Assembly: GCA_019636565.1 (NCBI GenBank)
Contig: JAHBXG010000003.1
Span: forward strand, 1-64,000
Length of the DNA: 64,000 nucleotides
Source: Phycisphaeraceae bacterium
Lineage (GTDB): Bacteria; Planctomycetota; Phycisphaerae; Phycisphaerales; UBA1924
Direction of reading: 5' to 3'
This document shows, piece after piece, positions 43,194-50,988 of the stretch. Positions within the stretch are counted from its first letter, which is position 1, and each line of letters begins with the position of its first letter. The position numbers were made by a program, and so were the translations under genes. The notes under the pieces were generated by a model. That model was given only the letters and a program-made list of their open reading frames with translations. It did no database searches and was not told the origin of the DNA.

Positions 43194-43868
43194 ATGGTTT
43201 CGATCGTTCATCCCGTTCGGTCTGCCCGCCCCGCTGTCGCAGGCGGCGTAGGCGATGATCGCAAGTATCAGGCCATGGTGGAAAGGGACGCGAGTTTCGA
43301 AGGAGCGTTCGTTGTCGGGGTACGCACCTCGGGGATTTTCTGTCGTCCGGGCTGCACGGCGCGCCTGCCGCGGCGGGAGAATGTGGAGTTTTTCGCCGGC
43401 GTGAGTGAAGCGCTGCACGCGGGATATCGACCATGCAAACGGTGCCGACCCCTGGAGCCGGCTGGAGTGGCGCCGGCTTGGGTCACGATGTTGCTGGCGG
43501 TCGTGGAAAGAGAACCGACGCGCCGACTTGGCGCGGACGACCTGCGGCAGATGGGCGTAAACCCGGCGACGGCGTCACGCTATTTCAAAGCAAGGTATGG
43601 GATGACGTTTCAGGCGTACGCACGGTCGAGGCGGGTGGGCGTGGCGATGAAGACGCTGCGCGAAGGCAAGTCAGTTTCGAGCGCTGCGGCGCGGAGCGGG
43701 TATCGATCCGAGAGCGGGATGCGCGAAGCTTTTTGTCCGGATGTTTGGCGCGCCCCCTGTGCGGGCTGCGGGTCTTCAAGTGAACACACCGCTTGTCGCG
43801 AAGTGGATGACGACGCCTATCGGCTCGATGCTGGCGGTCGTGAACGATCATGGGCTTTGCCTGTTTGA
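43194..43868 (+). pseudogene. ada: Ada, N-terminal part (methyl-phosphotriester and AraC domains), frameshifted
   Basis: The first part of an Ada-type DNA alkylation sensor. The zinc domain has GVRTSGIFCRPGCTA and YRPCKRCRP, four Cys with the methyl-accepting one among them. An AraC-type helix-turn-helix follows (ASRYFKARYGMTFQAYAR, then SAAARSGYRSESGMREAF). Right after REAF the frame shifts at a run of five T (43730-43734) and continues as 45 unrelated residues. Removing one T would fuse it to the methyltransferase part as one protein of about 374 residues, the usual Ada size. Either a real frameshift or a homopolymer sequencing error. Confidence 0.85.
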
Positions 43869-44319
43869 GTTTGTCGACCGGCGCGCGATCGAGACGCAGA
43901 TCGCGGTGCTCCGGCGAAGGTTTGAAACGCATGTCGTGCCGGGAGAGCATCCGATGTTGGCGCGGGTTGAACGCGAGGCGCGGAAGTACTTCGACGGTAC
44001 GTCGTCGGTGATTGATGTGCCGCTGGCGGTGAAGGGCACCGAGTTTCAGGAGCGGGTTTGGGCTGCTCTGCGGCGGATTCCGCCTGGAACAACGCGGAGT
44101 TATGCAGAGATTGCCGCCGAGATTGGGCTGAAGACGGCTGTGCGGGCCGTCGCTCGTGCGAACGGCGACAATCGGCTGGCAATCGTGATTCCTTGTCACC
44201 GAGTCATCGGGTCGGACGGGAGCTTGACCGGGTACGGCGGCGGCATCTGGCGCAAGGAATGGTTGCTGGAACACGAACGGAAGATGGCGTCGGAGCGATC
44301 GGCCCTAGATCGAACCTGA
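43741..44319 (+). CDS. Ada, C-terminal part: O6-methylguanine-DNA methyltransferase
   Basis: 192 residues, the suicide methyltransferase domain of Ada. It shows ERVWAALRRIPPGTTRSYAEIA, the acceptor Cys in IVIPCHRVIGSDG and GYGGGIWRKEWLLEHE. It is in the +1 frame relative to the upstream part. It could be translated alone from ATG 43741 or GTG 43780 and act as an Ogt-type enzyme, or be the second half of a single Ada. Its end overlaps the convergent aguB gene by 15 bases. Confidence 0.88.
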   Translation: MFGAPPVRAAGLQVNTPLVAKWMTTPIGSMLAVVNDHGLCLFEFVDRRAIETQIAVLRRRFETHVVPGEHPMLARVEREARKYFDGTSSVIDVPLAVKGTEFQERVWAALRRIPPGTTRSYAEIAAEIGLKTAVRAVARANGDNRLAIVIPCHRVIGSDGSLTGYGGGIWRKEWLLEHERKMASERSALDRT

Positions 44320-45306
44320 GAATCGCTTCGTCATATCGCCGTACGCATCGATACGCCGATCGCGAAGGAAGGGCCAGTGGGTGCGGGCGAACTCGACCTT
44401 GGCGAGATCGCAGTCCGCGACGAGCACCTCTTCGCGGTCGACGCTCGCTCGCTTGATGACCTGCCCGTTCGGTTGCACGACGAAGGACTGGCCCCAGAAC
44501 TGGATTCCGTCTTTGCTCACGGGTTTGCCGTCGGCACCCTTGACGAATTCGTGGCCGATTCGATTGGGGGCACAGACGTAGCAGCCGTTGGCAACTGCGT
44601 GCGAGCGCTGCATAAGTTCCCACGAATCGTGCTGGGCGCTCCCGTATTCGTCCTTCTCCATCGGATGCCAGCCGATGGCGGTCGGATAGAAAAGGATCTC
44701 GGCGCCCTGCATCGCGGTCAGTCGCGCGCCCTCCGGGAACCATTGATCCCAGCAGACAAGGACTCCGATGGTTGCGCAACGCGTCTTCCAGGCCTTGAAG
44801 CCGGTATCGCCGGGGGTGAAGTAGAACTTTTCGTAGTACAGCGGGTCGTCGGGAATGTGCATCTTGCGATAGATGCCCAAAAGTGACCCGTCGGCATCGA
44901 TGACGCTGGCGGTATTGTGATAGAGCCCCCGAGCGCGGCGCTCGAACAGGCTGCCGACGATTACGACGTTGTACTTCTTGGCGAGTTTGCACATCGCATC
45001 GGTACTTGGGCCGGGGATGGGCTCGGCGAGATCGAAGAAGCGATGATCTTCAACCTGGCAGAAGTACTGGCTCGCGAACATTTCCTGCGTGCAGATGATC
45101 TGGGCGCCTTGTTTGGCGGCCTTCTCAATGAGAGCCATTTGGCGCTCGCGGTTGGGTTTGACGGCCTCGACGCAGGACATCTGTGTCAGGCCGACGCGGA
45201 CGATGTGATCGGGGATGCGGCGCACTGTCCTCGCGGAATTCGCGGCGGTGGTGCGCTTGGCGGCGGGCTGTGCTTTCGAAGGCTTTCTCGAGGTCTTGGG
45301 GGGCAT
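44305..45306 (-). CDS. aguB: N-carbamoylputrescine amidase (AguB-type)
   Basis: Nitrilase-family hydrolase that releases putrescine from N-carbamoylputrescine. About 333 residues. The catalytic Glu, Lys and Cys lie in ICTQEMFASQYF, YRKMHIPDDP and VLVCWDQWFPEGARL. The family features IGWHPMEKDEYG and FWGQSFV are present. The N-terminal 35 residues are a Lys/Ala-rich extension. A possible promoter on the minus strand is TTGACT (45369-45374) and TACACT (45348-45353), although the 15-base spacer is short. It pairs functionally with aguA, from which it is separated by the opposing ada. Confidence 0.92.
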   Translation of the reverse strand: MPPKTSRKPSKAQPAAKRTTAANSARTVRRIPDHIVRVGLTQMSCVEAVKPNRERQMALIEKAAKQGAQIICTQEMFASQYFCQVEDHRFFDLAEPIPGPSTDAMCKLAKKYNVVIVGSLFERRARGLYHNTASVIDADGSLLGIYRKMHIPDDPLYYEKFYFTPGDTGFKAWKTRCATIGVLVCWDQWFPEGARLTAMQGAEILFYPTAIGWHPMEKDEYGSAQHDSWELMQRSHAVANGCYVCAPNRIGHEFVKGADGKPVSKDGIQFWGQSFVVQPNGQVIKRASVDREEVLVADCDLAKVEFARTHWPFLRDRRIDAYGDMTKRFSGSI

Positions 45307-45488
45307 CGTGTCTTTCTGCCGCGGGTGGGAGGCGGCGCTGGACACCGAGTGTAGGAAAGTGTTGCGAAAGTCAAGCAAGGAGAGAACGCGGGGTTGCCGA
45401 GGCGGATGCGATTCGCGGAGAAAGAAATGAGTGGCGAAGCAAGGCCACACCGGAATTCATTGAAGCCGGAAGGCTTGCGGACGCCACG

Positions 45489-46958
45489 CTAGCGAAGTGC
45501 CTTGAAAGTCTGGATTGCATGCTCGCGGGCCTTCACCCGGTCGACGAGTGGCTCGGGATAGTCGAGGCGGGTGCGAAGCAGGCCGGGCAATTGCGAGGGA
45601 TCGTGTATCGCGGGGCCTTCGATATCCCGGAGTTCGGGGACGTACTCGCGGATATAGGTTCCCTCCGGATCGAACTTCTCGCTCTGGCTGTAGGTGTTGA
45701 AGATTCGGAAATACGGCGCGGCATCGGTGCCCGTGCTCGCCGACCACTGCCAGCCTCCGTTGTTGCTGGCGAGGAAGCCATCGACAAGGTTCCGCATGAA
45801 CCACTTCTCGCCGGTGCGCCAGTTGAGGAAAAGGTCCTTGGTGAAATACATCGCGACGATCATGCGGACGCGATTGTGCATCCAGCCGTCACGGAGGAGT
45901 TGGCGCATACCGGCATCGACAATCGGAACACCGGTGCGTCCGGCTTTCCAGGCTTCGAGATGTTTTGGGTTCTCGTTCCAGCGAATCGCTTCGGTCGCTG
46001 GCTGGAATGCACGGTGCATGCAAACGCGCGGAAAGCCCACCATGACGTGGATGTAGAACTCGCGCCAGAACACTTCGCTGATCCAGTGCACCGGACCCGG
46101 CGAGCCCGCTTCAAGTGGATTGCCCTTCAGCTTGGGATTCGCGGCACGATTCGCCTCGATCGCGGCTTCGATGCACTGGCGGTGCGAAATGCTCCCAACT
46201 GTCAAGTAGGGTGACAATTGGCTCGTGCCGTCGATCCCAGGCATGTCGCGTCGGTCTTTGTATTCGAGAATGCTCTTCAGCGAGAACGACTTCAACCGAT
46301 CGTGTGCGACGGATTCGCCAGCGGGCCAGCGATCCGGCGGAACTGAGGACTTCCAGCCGGCAATCGATTGCGGGATGGGCGAAGCCTTGATTGGCAATTC
46401 TGCTTGCGCCGGAGGCGCCGCGATGGACGGTGTGCCGCCAATACTCTCCCACTGCTTGAAGCAGGCTCGCTTGAAGGGGGAATAGATCGTGAAATAGCGG
46501 CCCTCGCCGGTACGAATCGTTCCGGGCTCGAAGCAGACCTGATCTGTGTGGGCGAACGCCTGAAGGCCCGCTATCCGGAACGCGGCGAGCACCGCCTCGT
46601 CTCGCCGGCTCTCGTTCAGTTCGTGCTCCCGATTGAAGTGCAACTCGGCGCAATGGTGCTTCGCGGCGAGCTTCGTCAGGATTGCCGGAATGTCGACGGC
46701 ATCCGGCGCAGTCTCGATGACTAGTGGAATTGAGAGCCTCGCGAGACTCCCGCTCAGGTCTACCAGCGAGCGCAGCATTAAATCGATCCGTGCGGCGGCG
46801 TAGTCGTGCGTCTTCCATTCGCCCGGCGAGATGAGAAAGGCCGCAACAACCCCGGCACCCGCGCGGCCTCCGGCGCGACGGCACGCATGAACGAGCGCCG
46901 TGTTGTCGCCGACGCGCAAATCCGCCCTGAACCAGACAAGTGTTCGGGGCCGGTTCAC
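45489..46958 (-). CDS. phr: Deoxyribodipyrimidine photolyase (class I CPD type)
   Basis: Light-driven repair of pyrimidine dimers using FAD and an antenna cofactor. About 489 residues: N-terminal antenna domain LVWFRADLRVGDNTALV, C-terminal FAD domain with GRTGVPIVDAGMRQL, GWMHNRVRMIVA, NNGGWQWSASTGTDAAPYFR and QSEKFDPEGTYIR. In the conserved DGDLA motif the second Asp is Phe (VDGFLAS, about residue 395). The GTG start overlaps the stop of the GT87 gene (GTGA), making it the last gene of a coupled cluster. The 182-base gap after it shows nothing notable. Confidence 0.92.
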   Translation of the reverse strand: MNRPRTLVWFRADLRVGDNTALVHACRRAGGRAGAGVVAAFLISPGEWKTHDYAAARIDLMLRSLVDLSGSLARLSIPLVIETAPDAVDIPAILTKLAAKHHCAELHFNREHELNESRRDEAVLAAFRIAGLQAFAHTDQVCFEPGTIRTGEGRYFTIYSPFKRACFKQWESIGGTPSIAAPPAQAELPIKASPIPQSIAGWKSSVPPDRWPAGESVAHDRLKSFSLKSILEYKDRRDMPGIDGTSQLSPYLTVGSISHRQCIEAAIEANRAANPKLKGNPLEAGSPGPVHWISEVFWREFYIHVMVGFPRVCMHRAFQPATEAIRWNENPKHLEAWKAGRTGVPIVDAGMRQLLRDGWMHNRVRMIVAMYFTKDLFLNWRTGEKWFMRNLVDGFLASNNGGWQWSASTGTDAAPYFRIFNTYSQSEKFDPEGTYIREYVPELRDIEGPAIHDPSQLPGLLRTRLDYPEPLVDRVKAREHAIQTFKALR

Positions 46959-48178
46959 GACGGCGCTCCGGCGTTGATCGCTGCGCAGCGCTGGCGGAGA
47001 CCGATGATCGCGGAGCTCAAAACACAGAGCTTGAACACGGTCATGATGAATGGATTGATCGGGATGATCAGCGGTTGAAGCCACGGCAACCCAATTACCA
47101 GCAGCGCCAATGCCCTGCGCGAACGCAAATTCGTGACGCAGAGCAGGGCCAGTGGCAGAAACAGCAGGTTGTAGTCGTAGGAAATCGGCAGAATAAACGT
47201 TCCTATCGAGATCGCGACGAAGAGGTACGGCAGCACCAGATTCGCTCTTCGGTGTGCAGGTAGATTCAGAATCGGCGAAGATGCCAGCGCTAAGAACGGA
47301 AGCATGAGGACGACCGCAATTACGGCCTCGGGCAGCTTCCCAAAGAAGTCAACACCCGCTCTTTTCCACATGAGCGTCCACCACGCGCCAATCGGATGAG
47401 CGTACGCCATGTACACGCCGCGCACGCCCGGATGGTGTATGGAAGCGACATCCTTTCGGTGCGCCCAGAACTCAGCCATCCCCGGCAGATCGGCGAGCGC
47501 GATGACCACGGCAAACACCGCCGCGGAAATCATGGCGCGTCGCCGCCCGAGCACGAGCAACGCGGGGATCGCCATGAACGGGTAGACCTTGGTCCACGAG
47601 GCGAAAGCAATCGCCGCGCCCGCGAGCAGATCTCCCGGAAGTGATCGCCACCGCAGGGCGGTGACGGCGATCAGCAGATGAAGAAGCACGAGCACGTTGC
47701 AGTTTGAGCGTTCCAGTTCAAGAAACACCGGGCTGGAGAACAGCACAAGCCCGAGCGCAAGCGCCGGATCCAAGCGTCCCAAATCCAACTCGCGCCGAAC
47801 TTTCAGGCACTGCCAAACCCCAAGGCAGAAAATTGCCGTGGAAATACCGAACCAAACCAGTTCGGCGGCGCCGAGACTCGGCACGAGCGCACACCAGGCA
47901 AACTGCCAGAGCGTCTGCGGGGTGTAGCCATAGGTAGCGGGAATCGGAGATGCAAATTCCAATTGGTACGGGTTCTCCCCAGCAAGCCAAGCCCGTGAGC
48001 AGAGGTAGTTGCCGGGGAGATCGATCGCCAACTTATCCCACAAGGGAAGCCAGCTCCAGCCCCGAGCGCAGGAGACGCCCCGCCAAAGGCTGCACGTCCA
48101 GAGCGCAAGCCAAGCCAGAAGCAGCAGCAGCCCGACAACGCGTGCAGGAAACCGGCCGACAAGAACCCGCATGTTCAT
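46955..48178 (-). CDS. Integral membrane glycosyltransferase, GT87/DUF2029-like
   Basis: About 407 residues with some ten hydrophobic segments. A large loop after the first helix has GNYLCSRAWLAGENPYQ, and later WTKVYPFMAIPALLV and FILPISYDYNLLFLPLALL, matching the GT-C glycosyltransferases of the DUF2029/GT87 family that use polyprenol-phosphate mannose in actinobacteria. The acceptor here is unknown. The ATG at 48178 overlaps the radical SAM stop by four bases, and its own stop overlaps the photolyase GTG. Confidence 0.82.
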   Translation of the reverse strand: MNMRVLVGRFPARVVGLLLLLAWLALWTCSLWRGVSCARGWSWLPLWDKLAIDLPGNYLCSRAWLAGENPYQLEFASPIPATYGYTPQTLWQFAWCALVPSLGAAELVWFGISTAIFCLGVWQCLKVRRELDLGRLDPALALGLVLFSSPVFLELERSNCNVLVLLHLLIAVTALRWRSLPGDLLAGAAIAFASWTKVYPFMAIPALLVLGRRRAMISAAVFAVVIALADLPGMAEFWAHRKDVASIHHPGVRGVYMAYAHPIGAWWTLMWKRAGVDFFGKLPEAVIAVVLMLPFLALASSPILNLPAHRRANLVLPYLFVAISIGTFILPISYDYNLLFLPLALLCVTNLRSRRALALLVIGLPWLQPLIIPINPFIMTVFKLCVLSSAIIGLRQRCAAINAGAPS

Positions 48179-49221
48179 GCCGGCTGCTCCACCGTGGCGC
48201 GCCGGGCGGGGGAAAGGTAATTGCTCCAAAAATTGCCGAGCACGTGTGGAGATAGGTCGAAAACCGCCCGGTTCTCGTTGAGCCAAGTGTTGTAGCACGA
48301 ACCGCAGGAGTGGTTGTGGCAATGTTCCCACGCCGCGCGGACCCCGTCGCGGACGGCGTTCTTTGGCTCAAACGTGCCGACATGCAGCACGCACGGATAG
48401 ATGTCGCCGTTGGGTTCCATCTGAAGAAAGTATTTTCCGGCGGTGCATGGGGATGCGCGAGACTCATCGATCACGCGCTCCTGCGAATAGTCTGTCCAGT
48501 CCAAGGTCTTTCGGTACGATTTCTCCGTGAAGAGCACCGGCGCTCCCGCCCGTTTGGCAGCGATGATCCGTTTCAGCACGTCGCGGGCAAGATTGTCGTC
48601 GGGGAGCGCCTTCCTAGCGCCCAGACCATACATCTCCGGGTTGAACTGGGGTAACTGAAAATTGACCATCACGCCGTAACGACGGGCAAGATCGATGAGC
48701 CAATCGATCTCTCCCGTGCTTTCGCGGGTAACAACAGCGCTCAAAAAGAAGTCGATGCCCGCATCGGCGCACATCTGGATCGAGGTCATGACCCGCTTCC
48801 ACGTGCCCTTTCCGCGCTGGCGATCGTGCGCCTCTTCACTTCCGTCGATGGAGATGATCAATTCGTCGAGGCGGCGGATGACATCAAATTTCTGGGGGAT
48901 TAGCAGCGCGTTGGTCACCATCGCCGCACGCATTCCGAATTGCTTGGTTACTTCGACGAGTTCTCCGATATCGTCGCGAAGCAGCGGTTCGCCGCCGAGG
49001 AATTTGATGCGGGCTGTTCCGAGTTCGGCGAACTCGGCCAGCAGCTTTCGGTGCACGGCGGTATCGACCTGCGGGTCCTCCCGGTTCGGAGAGTTGCAAT
49101 ACGAGCATCGCATGTTGCAGCCGTTCAGCAGTGAGTACTGGACAAAGAACGGTCGCGGAGTGCCGGTCGCACGCGACGCGAGGATCTGCAATCCGATGCG
49201 CACTTTGGTTGAGGCTTTCAT
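48175..49221 (-). CDS. Radical SAM protein with SPASM-like C-terminus
   Basis: About 348 residues. The radical SAM cluster motif is CNMRCSYC, followed by IKFLGGEPLLRDDI and LIISIDGSEEAHD. The C-terminus carries further cysteines: SPCTAGKYFLQMEPNGDIYPCVLHVG and CHNHSCGSCYN, as in SPASM proteins that bind extra 4Fe-4S clusters and modify peptides or small molecules. No precursor peptide is evident. ATG at 49221 overlaps the GT2 stop (four bases) and its stop overlaps the GT87 start. The context suggests glycan or glycolipid modification, by inference. Confidence 0.85.
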   Translation of the reverse strand: MKASTKVRIGLQILASRATGTPRPFFVQYSLLNGCNMRCSYCNSPNREDPQVDTAVHRKLLAEFAELGTARIKFLGGEPLLRDDIGELVEVTKQFGMRAAMVTNALLIPQKFDVIRRLDELIISIDGSEEAHDRQRGKGTWKRVMTSIQMCADAGIDFFLSAVVTRESTGEIDWLIDLARRYGVMVNFQLPQFNPEMYGLGARKALPDDNLARDVLKRIIAAKRAGAPVLFTEKSYRKTLDWTDYSQERVIDESRASPCTAGKYFLQMEPNGDIYPCVLHVGTFEPKNAVRDGVRAAWEHCHNHSCGSCYNTWLNENRAVFDLSPHVLGNFWSNYLSPARRATVEQPA

Positions 49222-50321
49222 GCTTCCTCCTGTTTCCAGCGGCAGAACACCGCGTTCTGCCTGACAAACGGGCACGTCACAATCGCGACCGTCAGCACGA
49301 ACGAAAGAATGAGCACCATCCCCGCGGCGCGGAGGCAACGGGCAGGCCAATGAACGACCGGCCATGGCGCGGACGCGAGACCCCACGAACAGAGAATCGC
49401 GAACCCGACGACAGCGGCAACCTTTGGATACGCAAAGGCGAAGCCGGCGGCAAGCGCCGGTAGCACGAACGGACACAGAAGCAGCGCAATTGCGCGGACC
49501 AAGAAAACGACCCGCGTCATTGGCCGGAACGACCCGGCTTTCGGCACGAAGCGCACGAACTCCCGCACCACCGCTCGCGCCTTGCGCACCTTGTGCCACG
49601 CGAAGCTGCAAATTCCCGAAGGAGCACGTCGTTCGAGGACGACGACGTCCGCCAGGACGGCCTGCAGACCGGCCAGATTGATTGCAAGCGACGCATGCAC
49701 GTCGTCGGCCACCACGTCCTCTGGCCAACCCGCGAACACGCCGCGCCGGATCAGATAACAGGTGCCAAGCGCCGTCGCGCAGCCCAGAATACCCTCGACT
49801 CCTCGCACCCAGTTCCAGAGTGTCCAGTGGACTCGATCGACCAAGATCGCACGCCGGGGATGACAGATCGCACCCACCAACCCGACACGATCTGCCGCCT
49901 CCCCCCTCGCAACCATCCGGCGCAAGGCTCCCCGCGGCAGCCTCGCGTCGGCATCCGTTACAAGAACCCAAGAAGCACTCGCCCGTGCAAATGCCCGGTT
50001 CAATTGGTACGTCTTGCCTCGATTTGACAGCGAAAGCCAACAAAAGCGCCCGTCACCATTGGCAGCATGTCGAGCGGCGGCAGAAGATCCGTCGGTCGAT
50101 CCTCCGTCCACCATGAAGAAGCGAAGACGGTGGTGCGGGTAGTCCAGCGCCAGCAGATTCCGCACCTTGGCGCCGATCAGTCCCGCCTCGTTCCGAAATG
50201 CAACTACAACATCCACCCGAGGAAGGTCGTCCGTGCGAACGGCGACCCGAGTACACAGCCATTGGCGCTGATCCTCTTGCGGACTTGAGATCGCGGGTGT
50301 TGCAGTGGATAGCTGGGTCAA
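49218..50321 (-). CDS. Membrane-bound glycosyltransferase family 2
   Basis: Inverting GT-A glycosyltransferase of about 367 residues. The catalytic domain starts VDVVVAFRNEAGLI and has DGGSTDGS, RGKTYQLNRAFARA, the DxD-type VTDADARLP and a late EDVVADDVHASL acid motif. Three to four membrane segments at the C-terminus resemble processive or lipid-linked transferases. Donor and acceptor unknown. The start is uncertain: the frame is open to an ATG at 50432, but this overlaps the upstream gene by 85 bases; I use a TTG at 50321. It opens the run of four-base overlaps with the radical SAM, GT87 and photolyase genes. Confidence 0.8.
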   Translation of the reverse strand: MTQLSTATPAISSPQEDQRQWLCTRVAVRTDDLPRVDVVVAFRNEAGLIGAKVRNLLALDYPHHRLRFFMVDGGSTDGSSAAARHAANGDGRFCWLSLSNRGKTYQLNRAFARASASWVLVTDADARLPRGALRRMVARGEAADRVGLVGAICHPRRAILVDRVHWTLWNWVRGVEGILGCATALGTCYLIRRGVFAGWPEDVVADDVHASLAINLAGLQAVLADVVVLERRAPSGICSFAWHKVRKARAVVREFVRFVPKAGSFRPMTRVVFLVRAIALLLCPFVLPALAAGFAFAYPKVAAVVGFAILCSWGLASAPWPVVHWPARCLRAAGMVLILSFVLTVAIVTCPFVRQNAVFCRWKQEEA

Positions 50322-50347
50322 CGTCCGCGCATTATGCCAGATTGCGG

Positions 50348-50809
50348 TTATGCAGGAGTGCGAAACTGCTGACACATCGCGGCTGCGAGCAAGAGCCGCA
50401 CAGTCCAGAGTATCGTGCGGGGCCAGTTCCATGCGACGAGCCGGGCGATTGAGGGGCGATCAACAACGCCCGATTGAAGTGCCAGCCGCGCGTGTAACGG
50501 GACGGCCATTGCGAAGGTGAGCAGCCAGAGCGCGACGAGTACCGCCAAACCGGTCCACGCAAGCGCAGGCCCCGCTCTGCCCGGGGGCGGAACCAACGCC
50601 AGCCAGACCGCCGCAGCGGCTTCGATAAACATGGGGATTCCGACCACGGGAGTAATCTTTGCAGCGTGGAACGCGCACGCGCGGCCCGCGCGGAGAGGGT
50701 CCAGATCCGCGAGCATCGGGTAGTGGACGCGCTGGATCAACCAGATCACACCCGTCATGTACGCCGCGGCACCGAAGTGGACATTGAGAACCCATTCCTG
50801 ACTGATCAT
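50348..50809 (-). CDS. Small four-helix membrane protein
   Basis: 153 residues with four hydrophobic segments (about 12-28, 50-66, 78-98, 130-146). The N-terminus has LIQRVHYPMLAD and PVVGIPMFIEA. It recalls DUF1772-like small integral membrane proteins but I do not assign a family. ATG at 50809 is chosen since the upstream extension is low-complexity. It precedes the GT2/radical SAM/GT87/photolyase cluster on the same strand by 26 bases and may be its first gene. Confidence 0.65.
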   Translation of the reverse strand: MISQEWVLNVHFGAAAYMTGVIWLIQRVHYPMLADLDPLRAGRACAFHAAKITPVVGIPMFIEAAAAVWLALVPPPGRAGPALAWTGLAVLVALWLLTFAMAVPLHARLALQSGVVDRPSIARLVAWNWPRTILWTVRLLLAAAMCQQFRTPA

Positions 50810-50988
50810 GGACGCCTTTCGCTGAATCCCATCCGTCACCACTATCGTTGTCCGATTTGGTCGGGCCCATAGGAGATCACAGGCACGTGGACGTTGTGGC
50901 GCACCAGCACCAAAGTCCCCCACCGGTTCGCGTACGGAGCAGCCTTGGACGCCAACTCCGCGCGCTCACATCGCCGCCGCCGGTTCGG

